Positions 1 through 8,945 of a stretch of DNA of 64,000 nucleotides are shown one piece after another. The position numbers were made by a program, and so were the translations under genes. This DNA comes from Cobetia amphilecti (GTDB taxonomy: Bacteria > Pseudomonadota > Gammaproteobacteria > Pseudomonadales > Halomonadaceae): assembly GCF_030010415.1 (NCBI RefSeq), contig NZ_JASCSA010000003.1; one strand, written 5' to 3'. Position 1 is the stretch's first letter; every line of letters starts with the position of its first letter. The notes under the pieces are model-generated. The model saw only the letters and a program-made list of their open reading frames with translations, was not told the origin of the DNA and ran no database searches.

Positions 1-444
1 GTCGGCACCGTGCCGGTCTACGTGGATGGTGCCGACGAGATCGACCCGCGCCTGGCGATGATCAAGGGCGGCGGCGCCGCGCTGACCCGCGAGAAGATCG
101 TCGCGGCCTGCGCTGAGCGCTTCGTGTGCATCGCCGATGGCTCCAAGCAGGTGGATATTCTCGGCGGCTTCCCGCTGCCGGTGGAAGTCATCCCGATGGC
201 GCGCTCCTATGTCGCGCGTGAGCTGGTCAAGCTGGGCGCAGACCCGGTCTACCGCGATGGCGTGCTGACCGACAACGGCAACCGCATCCTCGACTGCTAC
301 AACTTCCTGATCGAGGACCCGATCGCCATGGAAGCGCGCATCAATGCCATCGTCGGTGTCGTCACCAATGGCCTGTTCGCGGCACGCGGTGCCGATGTGC
401 TGCTGGTGGGACGCGAAAGTGGCGTCGAACGCATCACTGCCTGA
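1..444 (+). CDS. rpiA: Ribose-5-phosphate isomerase A, 3' part
   Basis: Interconverts ribose-5-phosphate and ribulose-5-phosphate in the cytosolic pentose phosphate pathway. The reading frame is open from base 1, so the gene is cut by the window edge; 147 residues remain. They carry the family core: DGADE (visible residues 9-13) and KGGGAALTREK (22-32). These align with the E. coli catalytic residues D81, D84, K94 and E103 at the right spacing, so about 72 N-terminal residues are missing from a protein of about 219. The stop at 442-444 is followed after 9 nt by the next gene, whose ribosome site overlaps this end, so the two are probably co-transcribed. Identification is secure. Confidence 0.96.
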   Translation, partial: VGTVPVYVDGADEIDPRLAMIKGGGAALTREKIVAACAERFVCIADGSKQVDILGGFPLPVEVIPMARSYVARELVKLGADPVYRDGVLTDNGNRILDCYNFLIEDPIAMEARINAIVGVVTNGLFAARGADVLLVGRESGVERITA

Positions 445-453
445 GGAGCTGGC

Positions 454-1173
454 ATGACGATGAATCTGCGCCCACGACTGCGCCTGGCGACCGCACTGCT
501 GCTGGCAGCCAGCGCAAGTCCGCTGGCGCTGGCCGATAGCCTGCCGATCAGCCAGCCAGTCACCGTGACGCTCGACAGTGGCGTCAAGATCCTGCTCAAG
601 CCGGACCACAGCTGGGAATATCAGCTGGATGAGGTGCAGGCCGCTTCCGCCCCGGCCACACAGCCCTCAGTGAAGGCTGGCAGCGCGCTGGTGCCGACCT
701 CGACGGCCGTGCCGGTGACGGCGGCGGTCGCTCCGGCTGGCGACTCGGCCTCACCATCAGCCAGTGCAGCCTCTGCCAGCGCCAGCAACGCAGCGCCTGA
801 CAGCGCGTCACGCCTCAACAGCAGCGCGCTGGCCAATCCGCGGCTGTTGAGTGAAGGCCACCGCGATGGTCTGGTCGCGCGTCTGTCCTCGGTGAGCGAA
901 GAGGATGACGAGGCGCTTCTGCAGTTCAGTCTCGACAACACGGCCGGCCAGAGTGTCATCGGCGTGCAGGCCAGACTGCGCCTGTATGCCGATGATGGCC
1001 ATCTGCTCGCGACGCGTGAAGTGCCGCTGTGGGTCGGTGAATATCGCCTGCCCCAGACCTACCTGCGCCCCGGCCAGACACGCGATAGCCGCGAGGTACG
1101 CATCTCGCTGCCGGAGGGCGAGTGGTCACGCCAGCTGGTGCGCGTGGAAGTCACCGAGGTGGAGTTCCGCTGA
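454..1173 (+). CDS. Secreted protein of unknown function (DUF3157-like)
   Basis: 239 residues. A signal peptide is clear: a basic start, a hydrophobic run at about 11-26, and likely cleavage after ALA27. A short domain follows (about 35-57, VTLDSGVKILLKPDHSWEY) that resembles the start of DUF3157-type proteins. Next is a long Ala/Ser/Pro linker (about 63-125) and a C-terminal beta-rich domain (about 137-239) that may be immunoglobulin-like. I do not know its function; the DUF assignment is from memory of the pattern. The start follows GAGGAGC by 4 nt. After the stop there is a patch of imperfect repeats (three GATGCC words at 1180-1207) and then a strong terminator. Confidence 0.75.
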   Translation: MTMNLRPRLRLATALLLAASASPLALADSLPISQPVTVTLDSGVKILLKPDHSWEYQLDEVQAASAPATQPSVKAGSALVPTSTAVPVTAAVAPAGDSASPSASAASASASNAAPDSASRLNSSALANPRLLSEGHRDGLVARLSSVSEEDDEALLQFSLDNTAGQSVIGVQARLRLYADDGHLLATREVPLWVGEYRLPQTYLRPGQTRDSREVRISLPEGEWSRQLVRVEVTEVEFR

Positions 1174-1222
1174 TCATCAGATGCCGGATGCCAGGTGTCA
1201 GATGCCACAGCAGCCAGACGAA

Positions 1223-1252
1223 AAACGGGAAGCCCTGAGGGGCTTCCCGTTT
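1223..1252. terminator. Bidirectional intrinsic terminator
   Basis: A perfect 13-bp stem (AAACGGGAAGCCC, 1223-1235) with the 4-nt loop TGAG and T/A tracts on both sides. It sits between the convergent unknown gene (+) and tsx (-) and can serve both. Confidence 0.9.
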
Positions 1253-1292
1253 CTATTTTAGCGCCGGTCGCTCAGCGAGAGCGAAGCGGTGA

Positions 1293-2162
1293 TCAGAACT
1301 TGTAGTTGATGCTGAAGTAGTTGCCGAAGCCGGTGGTGTCCTGGCGAACGCCGGTGGCAGTAGAGCCATCGGTGAAGAATGCCATGTTGTTGTAGTACTT
1401 CAGGCCGTAACCAAGTGCAATACGCTGGGTGTGGTAGTAGATGCCATTGAACCACTCCATGCTGTTGACGCTACGGCCATCTGCACCGCCCACCTCATCA
1501 GCCTTAAACTTGTAGTCCAGGTAGCCCTGATAGGCGATGAAGCTGCCATCTTCGAAGTTGACGAACGGCTTGAACCAATTGGTGGAGGCCATGTAGCCAT
1601 CCCATTTCTTCTCGTCTTCACCGCCGTAGTTCTCACGCACGTAACGCGCGTAGAGGTTGAAGCCCATCTTGCCGAACCACGGCACCTGCACATCGCTGCC
1701 CAGGCCGACGTAGTGCTCCCACAGGCCACTACCAACACCGTTCTCATCTCTCGCATTATCACCAATGTTGGTGACGGTGGCGATGTAGAGCTCCTCCACC
1801 GGGCCGAAGGACAGGTCGTAACCGGTCATGGCGTCCAGCGAGAAACGCGGCGCCAGCTTGGCGAAGAAGTTGTCATTACCGCTCTGATCATCCGATCCAT
1901 CATCAAAGATATCGAAGAAATCGACATACCCGTAGAGATCGACGATGCCCGAGCGGCCGCCGAACTCCATCTCCAGGTAGGTATCTTCGCTGTTGCGGTA
2001 CGGCAGGCGGTTGTCTTCACTGCGCATCAGGTTGAAGGTCAGCCACTTGTAATCATTGGCGTGGATATCGCCATTGAAGTCAGTAGCCTGCGCCGGTGCT
2101 GCAGCGGTCAGCAGCGTGGTGGCAGCCAGAGTGCTGGCCGCGAGGGTCTTGAGCATGGTCAT
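1293..2162 (-). CDS. tsx: Nucleoside-specific outer membrane channel, Tsx family
   Basis: 289 residues, an outer membrane beta-barrel that lets nucleosides cross. A signal peptide (1-26, cleavage after AQA) precedes a barrel rich in alternating aromatic strands, ending in the terminal Phe (INYKF) expected for BAM-assembled barrels. The N-terminal NDYKWLTFNLMRSEDN and the Gly-Leu-Gly/Tyr-rich strands match the Channel_Tsx family. An in-frame ATG at 2351 exists, but it would put about 60 non-hydrophobic residues before the signal peptide, so I chose the ATG at 2162 (the ATG at 2156 is also possible). The neighbours nupC and deoR support a role in nucleoside uptake. A CRP-like palindrome lies about 205 nt upstream. 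Confidence 0.88.
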   Translation of the reverse strand: MTMLKTLAASTLAATTLLTAAAPAQATDFNGDIHANDYKWLTFNLMRSEDNRLPYRNSEDTYLEMEFGGRSGIVDLYGYVDFFDIFDDGSDDQSGNDNFFAKLAPRFSLDAMTGYDLSFGPVEELYIATVTNIGDNARDENGVGSGLWEHYVGLGSDVQVPWFGKMGFNLYARYVRENYGGEDEKKWDGYMASTNWFKPFVNFEDGSFIAYQGYLDYKFKADEVGGADGRSVNSMEWFNGIYYHTQRIALGYGLKYYNNMAFFTDGSTATGVRQDTTGFGNYFSINYKF

Positions 2163-2511
2163 CGCGTAACGATCCTGTCCTGAATGTTGAGACTGTTCGA
2201 ATTCTTGTGGTCTTGCCCGCTGAGCGGGTCTTGTCGCTATGAAGTCCGACGAAGGCGCGGGAGTGAAACTCGCACGGGGCCCAGTCTGGAAAGGCGGCGA
2301 TGTTAGCACTTCCTCGCAAAAACGATAGAGCGACATTTCGGGGGTGATCAACGTGCCTTCGACGACAATGTGAACCTTTTCACACTCTCGCCAGGCACCT
2401 TGTCACCCTCGGCTTCCCCGAGCTGACATCCCGATGTTTCCTCGCTTGCCGCCCGGCGCATGCCGGCAGGATGGCTCCCGTCGACTGACCGGGCGGAGAG
2501 CGAGGAATGCA
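2163..2511 (-). promoter_or_regulatory. tsx upstream region, gene-free
   Basis: 349 nt between the nupC stop and the tsx start, both on the minus strand. On the minus strand, TTGATC (2351-2346) and TATCGT (about 2327-2322) at 18-nt spacing make a plausible sigma70 promoter for tsx. The CRP-like palindrome at 2369-2384 would then centre about 60-65 nt upstream of transcription start, which is typical of a class I site. I see no strong terminator for nupC here, only a weak GC inverted repeat near 2450-2505. Confidence 0.45.
2369..2384. promoter_or_regulatory. CRP/Vfr-type binding site
   Basis: TGTGA-ACCTTT-TCACA is a perfect match to the TGTGA-N6-TCACA core bound by cAMP receptor proteins. It lies upstream of tsx, which in enterics is under CRP, CytR and DeoR control. 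Binding here is inferred. Confidence 0.6.
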
Positions 2512-3780
2512 TCAGGCCGCCAGCGCCAGGAAGAAACCGGCAATCGCCGCCGACATCAGATTGGACAGCGTGCCGGCGAGTACCGCCTTGAGCCCCAGGC
2601 TTGCGATCTCATGACGGCGTGTCGGTGCCAGACTGCCCAGCCCCCCCAGCAGGATGGCGATCGACGACAGATTGGCGAAGCCACACAGCGCGAAGGACAG
2701 CACTGCCATGGTGTAGGGCGTCATCACCGCGCCGGTGGCCGCGACGATGCTGTCACCGCTGAGGTAGGGCGCCAGATTGATGTAGGCGACGAACTCGTTC
2801 ACCACCAGCTTCTGGCCGATGAAGGAACCCGCGAGGGTCGCCTCGCTCCACGGCACCCCCAGCAGGAAGGCCAGCGGCGCGAACAACCAGCCGAGAATCA
2901 TGTCGAGACTCAGCGTGTCCATGCCGAACCAGCCACCCACGCCGCCGAGAATGCCGTTGATCAGGCCGATCAGCGCGATGAAGGCCAGCAGCATCGCCCC
3001 GACATTGGCCGCCAGCTTGAGGCCGGAAGACGCACCGGAGGCCGCAGCATCCAGCACATTGGAGGGCGCATCATCATCCTTGAGGGCAGCATCGGCGAGG
3101 GCGATCGAGTCGTCCGGCTTCTCCGTCTCCGGGAACAGCAGCTTGGCGAACAGCAGCCCGCCGGGCGCTGCCATGAACGATGCCGCCACCAGGTACTCCA
3201 TCGGAATGCCCAGCGCCGCATAGCCGCCCAGCACCGAACCGGCGACGGAGGCCAGGCCACCGCACATCACCGCGAACAGCTCGGAGCGCGTCATGCTGGC
3301 CAGATACGGCTTGACCACCAGCGGCGCCTCGGTCTGACCGACGAAGATGTTGGCCGTGGCCGAGAGCGACTCGGTACGCGACGTGCCCAGCACACGCTGC
3401 AGGCCGCCACCCAGCAGGCGAATCACCCACTGCATGATGCCGAGATAGTAGAGCACCGCGATCAGCGACGAGAAGAAGATGATGATCGGTAACACCTTGA
3501 CCGCGAAGATGAAGCCGACACCACTGCCCGGATTGGCCAGGCTGCCAAACAGGAAGTTGATGCCCTGATCGGCATAGTTGACCACCTGACTGACGGCACC
3601 AGAGACACCGGCCAGCACTCCCTGGCCGAAGGAGGTGTAGAGCACGAAGGCGCCGATGCCCAACTGGATGGCAAAGGCACCACCCACGGTGCGCAGGCGA
3701 ATGGCGCGTCGATTCGATGACAGCGCCACGGCAATGAGGATGAGCGAAGCCATCCCGACGAGACTCATGAGGGGATTCAT
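2512..3780 (-). CDS. nupC: Concentrative nucleoside transporter (NupC family)
   Basis: 422 residues, an inner-membrane cation/nucleoside symporter of the CNT family. The hallmark GQTEAPLVVKPYL segment (about 168-180) is present, as are the later conserved KLVVNEFVAY and the Asn/Ser-rich FALCGFANLSSIAI stretch. About ten hydrophobic segments are spread over the length, and the size matches NupC (about 400). It starts at ATG 3780 with AGGA upstream. It lies upstream of and in the same direction as tsx, and diverges from a DeoR-type regulator, so it probably imports nucleosides that enter through Tsx. Confidence 0.93.
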   Translation of the reverse strand: MNPLMSLVGMASLILIAVALSSNRRAIRLRTVGGAFAIQLGIGAFVLYTSFGQGVLAGVSGAVSQVVNYADQGINFLFGSLANPGSGVGFIFAVKVLPIIIFFSSLIAVLYYLGIMQWVIRLLGGGLQRVLGTSRTESLSATANIFVGQTEAPLVVKPYLASMTRSELFAVMCGGLASVAGSVLGGYAALGIPMEYLVAASFMAAPGGLLFAKLLFPETEKPDDSIALADAALKDDDAPSNVLDAAASGASSGLKLAANVGAMLLAFIALIGLINGILGGVGGWFGMDTLSLDMILGWLFAPLAFLLGVPWSEATLAGSFIGQKLVVNEFVAYINLAPYLSGDSIVAATGAVMTPYTMAVLSFALCGFANLSSIAILLGGLGSLAPTRRHEIASLGLKAVLAGTLSNLMSAAIAGFFLALAA

Positions 3781-4099
3781 TGGGAAGATCCTGAGGGTTC
3801 TTGTGGTTGTTATGGGTGCTGCGTGCAGGGCTGCGACGACCCGTTCTCAACGTCGTGCAGTGTTATCCTGCATTCTCACCATGTTCAAAAAGTCACAGCC
3901 TGACCAAATAGTCAATACGTCCGTTTTACCTCACGCCCACTTGTCTTCCAGTGCCAGACTGGCAGTGTCAGGGGCATTTTTGAGGTTCTCCCTGTGTGTC
4001 AGTGGTTTATCATCTGCTTCTGACGTGGGACGTGGCGCTTCCGCCCAGTTTTTCGCCAACGCTCCCTCATCGGAACCGGCACCAAAGGACAAAAGCCGC
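3781..4099. promoter_or_regulatory. nupC-deoR divergent control region
   Basis: 319 nt between divergent starts. It contains TGTTC-AAAAAG-TCACA at 3882-3897, which matches a CRP site in one half and partly in the other. I could not pick out a convincing DeoR operator palindrome. The upstream in-frame extension of the deoR reading frame lies here and looks non-coding. Confidence 0.4.
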
Positions 4100-4876
4100 A
4101 TGAACAATCACAGCGCCGCCCGACTCGACCGCCTGCAGGCCATTCTGCGCGAAGGCAGCCCTCTGCAACTGAGCGACGCCGCACAGCTATGCGCCGTCTC
4201 GGAGATGACCATTCGTCGCGACGTGGCGCACAGCAACGGACTGCTGGAAATTCTGGGTGGCCGCCTGTTGCTGGTCGATTCATCCGCCGGCAGCGTCTAT
4301 CGCCTGGATCGCGAGATCGACGCCAGCGCCCCGATCAAGCAAGCGCTGTGCCAGCAGCTGGCCAGTCATATCGAGGATGGCGACACCCTGTACGTGGATT
4401 GCGGCACCACGCTGGTCCATCTGGCGGCCGCCATCGACCGCCAGCAGACACTGACCCTGGTGACCTGCGCCCTGAATGTGGCCAACGCGGTCGGCCATCT
4501 GCCCGGGGTACGGCTGGTGATGCTGGGGGGCCTTTTTCACCCGGCCACCCAGTCATTCACCGCCACCGACATGCCGGAGGCCATCCGACGCCTCGGCATC
4601 AACAAGGCCTTTCTCTCGGCGGGCGGAGTGCATGCCGAGCGAGGCGTCAGCTGCTTCCATTTTCATGAGGTCGCGGCCAAGCAGGCCGCTCTGGAAAGCG
4701 CGATGCAGCGCTTCTTGATCGTCGATGCGCGCAAGTTCGAGATGGTGCGCCCCGCCTTCATCGCCCCGCTGAGTGACTTTGATGTGGTGATCAGCAATGC
4801 CAGCCCCGCCGCACGTGATTGTCTGGGGGCACTGGAGGCAGAAATGGGCGTGACGGCCGAGCTTGTCGACTGCTGA
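4100..4876 (+). CDS. deoR: DeoR-family transcriptional repressor
   Basis: 258 residues. An N-terminal DeoR-type helix-turn-helix (about 6-60: ARLDRLQAIL, then LSDAAQLCAVSEMTIRRDV) is followed by a sugar-phosphate sensor domain with DTLYVDCGTTLVHLA, an ISNASP-like end and a C-terminal aromatic/basic patch. The size matches E. coli DeoR (252), and divergence from nupC with tsx nearby suggests control of nucleoside uptake by deoxyribose-5-phosphate. The effector is inferred. The open frame extends to 3656, but the ATG at 4100 with AAAGGA upstream gives the correct HTH start. The stop codon is inside a 15-bp tandem repeat, which adds a second in-frame TGA 15 nt later. Confidence 0.88.
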   Translation: MNNHSAARLDRLQAILREGSPLQLSDAAQLCAVSEMTIRRDVAHSNGLLEILGGRLLLVDSSAGSVYRLDREIDASAPIKQALCQQLASHIEDGDTLYVDCGTTLVHLAAAIDRQQTLTLVTCALNVANAVGHLPGVRLVMLGGLFHPATQSFTATDMPEAIRRLGINKAFLSAGGVHAERGVSCFHFHEVAAKQAALESAMQRFLIVDARKFEMVRPAFIAPLSDFDVVISNASPAARDCLGALEAEMGVTAELVDC

Positions 4877-4909
4877 GCTGTCGATTGCTGAGCTGCAGAT
4901 TGCCTTGCT
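4865..4909 (+). repeat. 15-bp tandem repeat at the deoR stop
   Basis: Three adjoining units: GTCGACTGCTGAGCT, GTCGATTGCTGAGCT (14/15 identical) and the decayed GCAGATTGCCTTGCT. The first unit contains the deoR stop; the second repeats an in-frame TGA at 4889-4891. Confidence 0.85.
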
Positions 4910-4949
4910 GGAAAGAGTCAGGCCACCCGCAGCGCCAGACCACTGACAA

Positions 4950-4985
4950 ACAGAAAACGCCGCACGATTGTGCGGCGTTTTCTGT
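4950..4985. terminator. Bidirectional intrinsic terminator
   Basis: A perfect 16-bp stem (ACAGAAAACGCCGCAC) with the 4-nt loop GATT, carrying A and T tracts within the arms. It separates the convergent deoR (+) and waaA (-). Confidence 0.9.
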
Positions 4986-5026
4986 CTGACCAGACAGTCA
5001 ATGCACACTTTGCGTGCGCGGGGGCG

Positions 5027-6349
5027 TCACAGCGGCAGGTGGTGCTCGAGCATCGCCAAGGTGCCACTCAGCGCGCCACGATTGCGCTCCACGACCTGGC
5101 TGGCCGCCTGGCCTGCCACCTGCTGCGCGGCCTGATCCGAGAACAGCGCATTCACCGCTTCGGCCAATGCCGCGTCATCCGCGACGACCTGAAGCGCGCC
5201 TTCTGCGGCCATCACCTCGGCGATCTCGCTGAAGTTGTCCAGCGATGGGCCACTCAGCAGTGGCAGCCCCAACGCAGCGGGCTCGAGCAGATTATGCCCG
5301 CCGATGGGCACCAGACTGCCGCCGATGAAGGCGATATCACTGGCCGCATACAGCGTCAGCAATTCCCCGAGACTGTCACCGACCAGCACCGACGCGGCGT
5401 CAGCCACCTCGGTGCCGCTCTCTGTCATGGCACTGCGCCGCAGGCTGCTCTCGCCGCGCGACTGACACCACTGCGCCGCCTGAGCGGCCACTGCCTCGAA
5501 GCGTTGCGGATGGCGTGGCACCAACAGCAGCAAGGCCTGAGGATGCTGGTCACGTACCGCGGCATGCGCCGCGAGTATCTGGCCATCCTCGCCGTCATGC
5601 GTCGAGGCGGCGATCCATACCGGCCGCTGCGCGAATGACTGGCGCAGCACCTGGCCATCGGCAATGACCTGTTCAGCAATGTCCAGTTCGAACTTGAGCG
5701 AGCCGACGGCCGTGCCACGCGCTGGCGGCAGGCCAAGCGCCATGAAACGCTCCAGATCCTGCTGCGACTTGGCCGACAGACCACTGACGTGGGCGAGGCT
5801 GTCGCGCATCAGGGCGCCGATCCTGCGATAGCGCTGGAAGGCGCGCGGTGACAGGCGGCCATTGATGACGCACAGCGCAATGTCATCCCGCGCGCAGGCG
5901 GCCATCAGGTTGGGCCACAGCTCGGTTTCCACCATGATCGCCAGCGCCGGACGCAGCCGACGCACGAAGCGCCGCGCGCTCAGCGGGAAATCCAGCGGCA
6001 GGTAATGATGACGGGCCGGGGCAAGCCCTGACGAGCCCTGCGGCGTATGCAGCAGACGTGCGGCCTGTGCAGCGCCGGTGGCTGTCATGGTCGTCAGCAC
6101 CAGCGGGCGCCGTGGGTAGCGCTGACGCAGCGCCTCGACGAGACTCGCCACCATCACCACCTCGCCCAGCGAGGCGGCGTGCAGCCAGATGGGGCGCTCA
6201 ATGTCGGGCGTGGTGTTCGGCGTGGAGGGGATGATACCCAGCCGCTCCAGGCGCGGGTGCTGGGCATCGTGCTCGCGCCAGACCCGCTGCCAGATGAGGG
6301 GCGACAGCAGGGTCAGCGCGGTGCTGTAGAGGCCGCGGGCAAGGCTCAC
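5027..6349 (-). CDS. waaA: Kdo transferase
   Basis: 440 residues. It transfers 3-deoxy-D-manno-octulosonate from CMP-Kdo to lipid A precursor at the inner membrane, the first step of LPS core assembly. Visible signatures: a membrane-anchoring N-terminus, LHAASLGEVVMV (about 56-67), the conserved ETELWPN (about 141-147), and the C-terminal nucleotide-binding GGSLVPIGGHNLLEP. Length matches E. coli KdtA (425). It starts with GTG, 2 nt after the hldE stop, so it is the last gene of a heptosyltransferase-hldE-waaA operon. Confidence 0.95.
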   Translation of the reverse strand: MSLARGLYSTALTLLSPLIWQRVWREHDAQHPRLERLGIIPSTPNTTPDIERPIWLHAASLGEVVMVASLVEALRQRYPRRPLVLTTMTATGAAQAARLLHTPQGSSGLAPARHHYLPLDFPLSARRFVRRLRPALAIMVETELWPNLMAACARDDIALCVINGRLSPRAFQRYRRIGALMRDSLAHVSGLSAKSQQDLERFMALGLPPARGTAVGSLKFELDIAEQVIADGQVLRQSFAQRPVWIAASTHDGEDGQILAAHAAVRDQHPQALLLLVPRHPQRFEAVAAQAAQWCQSRGESSLRRSAMTESGTEVADAASVLVGDSLGELLTLYAASDIAFIGGSLVPIGGHNLLEPAALGLPLLSGPSLDNFSEIAEVMAAEGALQVVADDAALAEAVNALFSDQAAQQVAGQAASQVVERNRGALSGTLAMLEHHLPL

Positions 6350-6351
6350 GC

Positions 6352-7782
6352 CTAGTCCTCGCGATCGAGAATGGTGGCGATCATCGCGGTGGTGGAGACG
6401 CCGTCCTCGAAACCGAGCACGCGGACTTCACCGCCATTGGCGATCACCGCCTCTCCCCCGGCAATCTCTTCGGGACGATAGTCGCCGCCCTTGACCAGCA
6501 CATCCGGCAGCACGGCCTCGATCAGGCGTGCCGGGGTGTCTTCGCTGAAGGGCACCACCCAGGCGACCGCACCGAGGCCCGCCAGCACCTGCATGCGGCG
6601 CAGTACCGGGTTGATCGGGCGTGTCGGCCCCTTGAGGCGTGCCACCGAGTCGTCATCGTTGACGGCCACGATCAGGCGATCGCCGTGGCGTGCCGCTTCC
6701 TGCAGGTAGGCCACGTGACCGGCGTGCAGGATGTCGAAGCAGCCATTGGTCATCACCACACGCTCGCCGCGTGCCTGGGCGGCCTTCACTGCCGGGATGA
6801 GCGCGGACTCCTGGATCACGCCGAATTCTGCCAGCTTGTCGCCGTGCAGCGCGGTGTAGAGCTCCGCCACCGACAGGGTCGCGGTCCCCGGCTTGGCGAC
6901 CACCAGGCCCGCGGCCAGGTTGGCCAGCATCACGGCTTCCGGGAAGGCGTGACCGGCCGCCAGCGCCAGACCCAGCACGCCGATCACCGTATCGCCGGCA
7001 CCGGTGACGTCGTAGACCTCACGCGCATGCGTCGGCAGGTGCAGAGGCTGATAGCCCTCGCGGATCAGGGTCATGCCCTTCTCGCTGCGCGTCACCAGCA
7101 GGGCTTCCAGCTCGAGCTCGGCACGCAGTGCCTCGCCCTTCTCGGCCAGTTCCTCGTCGCTGCGGCACGGCCCGACGATGGTCTCGAATTCGGTCAGGTT
7201 GGGGGTGATGATGCTGGCGCCGCGATAGCGCGAGAAATCACTGCCCTTGGGATCGACCAGCACACGCTTGCCCGCCGCACGCGCGGCGGCGATCAGCGCC
7301 TCGACCTGATTCAGCGAGCCCTTGCCGTAGTCGGAGAGAATCATCACGCCACTGGCGCCCAGCTCGGCCTCGACCTGGCTCACCAGCGCGCTGGTGTCCA
7401 CCTCGTGCAGCGGCTCCTCGAAATCGAGGCGCAGCAGCTGCTGATTGCGGCTCATCACGCGCAGCTTGGTGATGGTCGGCACGCTGTCACTGGCCTGGAA
7501 GCGCGTGATGACATTGGCGTTTTCCAGCGCGCGGGTGAGAATGGCGGCGTTGTCATCCTCACCGACGACACCGGCGAGGGTGGCGTGTGCGCCGAGCGAG
7601 GCGATGTTGAGCGCGACGTTGGCGGCACCGCCGGGGCGGTCTTCGCTCTCGCCGACTCGTACCACCGGTACCGGCGCTTCCGGCGAGATGCGTGAGGTGC
7701 CACCGTGCCAGTAGCGGTCGAGCATCACATCACCCACGACCAGCAGGCGAGCCTGTTCAAGCGCAGTCAGATCAAGCTTCAT
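6352..7782 (-). CDS. hldE: Bifunctional heptose-7-phosphate kinase / heptose-1-phosphate adenylyltransferase
   Basis: 476 residues, almost exactly the E. coli length. The N-terminal ribokinase-like domain (about 1-320) has the RPGGAANVALN substrate loop and the DVTGAGDTV anion hole with its catalytic Asp. The C-terminal cytidylyltransferase-like domain has TNGCFDILHAGHVAYL with the HxGH signature. The two domains act either side of GmhB in making ADP-heptose for LPS; gmhB is at 20.7 kb and hldD at 16.2 kb. The ATG overlaps the upstream heptosyltransferase stop by 1 nt (TGATG), implying translational coupling. Confidence 0.97.
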   Translation of the reverse strand: MKLDLTALEQARLLVVGDVMLDRYWHGGTSRISPEAPVPVVRVGESEDRPGGAANVALNIASLGAHATLAGVVGEDDNAAILTRALENANVITRFQASDSVPTITKLRVMSRNQQLLRLDFEEPLHEVDTSALVSQVEAELGASGVMILSDYGKGSLNQVEALIAAARAAGKRVLVDPKGSDFSRYRGASIITPNLTEFETIVGPCRSDEELAEKGEALRAELELEALLVTRSEKGMTLIREGYQPLHLPTHAREVYDVTGAGDTVIGVLGLALAAGHAFPEAVMLANLAAGLVVAKPGTATLSVAELYTALHGDKLAEFGVIQESALIPAVKAAQARGERVVMTNGCFDILHAGHVAYLQEAARHGDRLIVAVNDDDSVARLKGPTRPINPVLRRMQVLAGLGAVAWVVPFSEDTPARLIEAVLPDVLVKGGDYRPEEIAGGEAVIANGGEVRVLGFEDGVSTTAMIATILDRED

Positions 7783-8945
7783 CAGGCGTCTCCGCGTGCA
7801 GAGGGGGATTGGGAAGAAGTGGTATCCGTAGAGGAGACAGCCGCGACCGGCAGACGTTCGCAGCTCTGGCCACGAATGACGCCATCGGTGTCCGCCAGCA
7901 GCTCAGCGAGGCGCGCGATGACATCCTCGGCGCGAATCAGGCTCATGGCGTCCTGATGGCGCACGCGCTGCCCCCAGTTGATCTCGTCCATCTGCTTGTG
8001 AAGATAGGTCTTCACGGCGTCCGGATAGCGATTGACCACCAGATGCTGCCAGCAGTACGGCGCCGCGCGCTCGGGATTGGTGGTGGCGTACAGACCGATC
8101 ACCGGGGTATTGAGCGCATTGCCCATATGCACCGGGCCGGAGTCCGGCGCAATCACCGCCACGGCGCGATCGATCATCGCCAGCAGGCCCTTGAGCGAGG
8201 TGCCACCGATGGCATCGATGACCGCGCCTTCGCTGACCAGCGCCTTGATGCGCGCACCCATTTCACGTTCCTGCGGGCTGCCGCCACCGGTCATCACGCT
8301 GCGGATGCCATATTGCTGCCAGGCATGATCGACGACCGCCGCATAGCCTTCCGGCGACCAGTTGCGGAAGTTGCGCAGTCGCGGATTGGCACACGGGCTG
8401 ATGATCAGATACGGCGCCTCGCCGGTGACGCGTGCGGCTTCGGTGTAGGCCTCGGGCGGTACATCGAGGCGCCAGTCGAGGCGGCAGTCCTCGACACCCA
8501 GCGTACGCGCGAAGTCCATGAACGACTCCAGCACGTGGGCGCGCTCTCGCGGGGCCAGCTGATGAGAGGTAAAGAGGTACTGCCAGTCCTTGGCACGCGC
8601 ACGGTCGTAACCGATGCGCACCTTGGCCTTGAGGCCCAGCGACAGCGCACTGGCGCGCAGTGCCTGCTGCATGTGCAGCAGCACATCGAAGTGCGTGTCC
8701 TTGAGCTGTCGCCAGATGGCGCGCATGCCCGCAAGACCGGTGGACTTGTCATAGACCACGAACTCGACCCCGGTCAGGCCGGACAGTAGACTGTGCTCCC
8801 CCTTGCCGACGATCCAGGTAATGCGGGCCTCAGGCCACTGACGCTGCAAGGCGCGTACCGTTGGCACAAGATTGCAGACATCGCCGAGAGCGGAGAGCCG
8901 GAGCACGCAGATATGTGCGGGCTGGGCAGGGAGAGGATGCTTCAT
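7782..8945 (-). CDS. LPS heptosyltransferase family protein (GT9)
   Basis: 387 residues. It begins with the classic family start (ICVLRLSALGDVCNLVPTVRAL, first ten residues quoted elsewhere as motif) and carries LLHMQQALRAS and the C-terminal nucleotide-sugar site IAPDSGPVHMGNAL. It transfers a sugar, probably heptose, to the LPS inner core on the cytoplasmic face; whether it is WaaC or another member cannot be told from sequence alone. The frame is open back to 9143, but that stretch overlaps the divergent kinase gene and has no family similarity, so ATG 8945 is chosen. Its start codon overlaps that of the divergent gene within one CATG. The C-terminal tail (about 365-387) is Ser/Thr-rich. 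Confidence 0.88.
   Translation of the reverse strand: MKHPLPAQPAHICVLRLSALGDVCNLVPTVRALQRQWPEARITWIVGKGEHSLLSGLTGVEFVVYDKSTGLAGMRAIWRQLKDTHFDVLLHMQQALRASALSLGLKAKVRIGYDRARAKDWQYLFTSHQLAPRERAHVLESFMDFARTLGVEDCRLDWRLDVPPEAYTEAARVTGEAPYLIISPCANPRLRNFRNWSPEGYAAVVDHAWQQYGIRSVMTGGGSPQEREMGARIKALVSEGAVIDAIGGTSLKGLLAMIDRAVAVIAPDSGPVHMGNALNTPVIGLYATTNPERAAPYCWQHLVVNRYPDAVKTYLHKQMDEINWGQRVRHQDAMSLIRAEDVIARLAELLADTDGVIRGQSCERLPVAAVSSTDTTSSQSPSARGDA

Noticed and set aside
2434..3492. Open frame opposite nupC
   Set aside because: Arg/Gln/His-rich shadow of a membrane protein gene.
3656..4099. N-terminal extension of deoR to 3656
   Set aside because: It crosses into nupC on the other strand and lacks domain features; the HTH begins right after ATG 4100.
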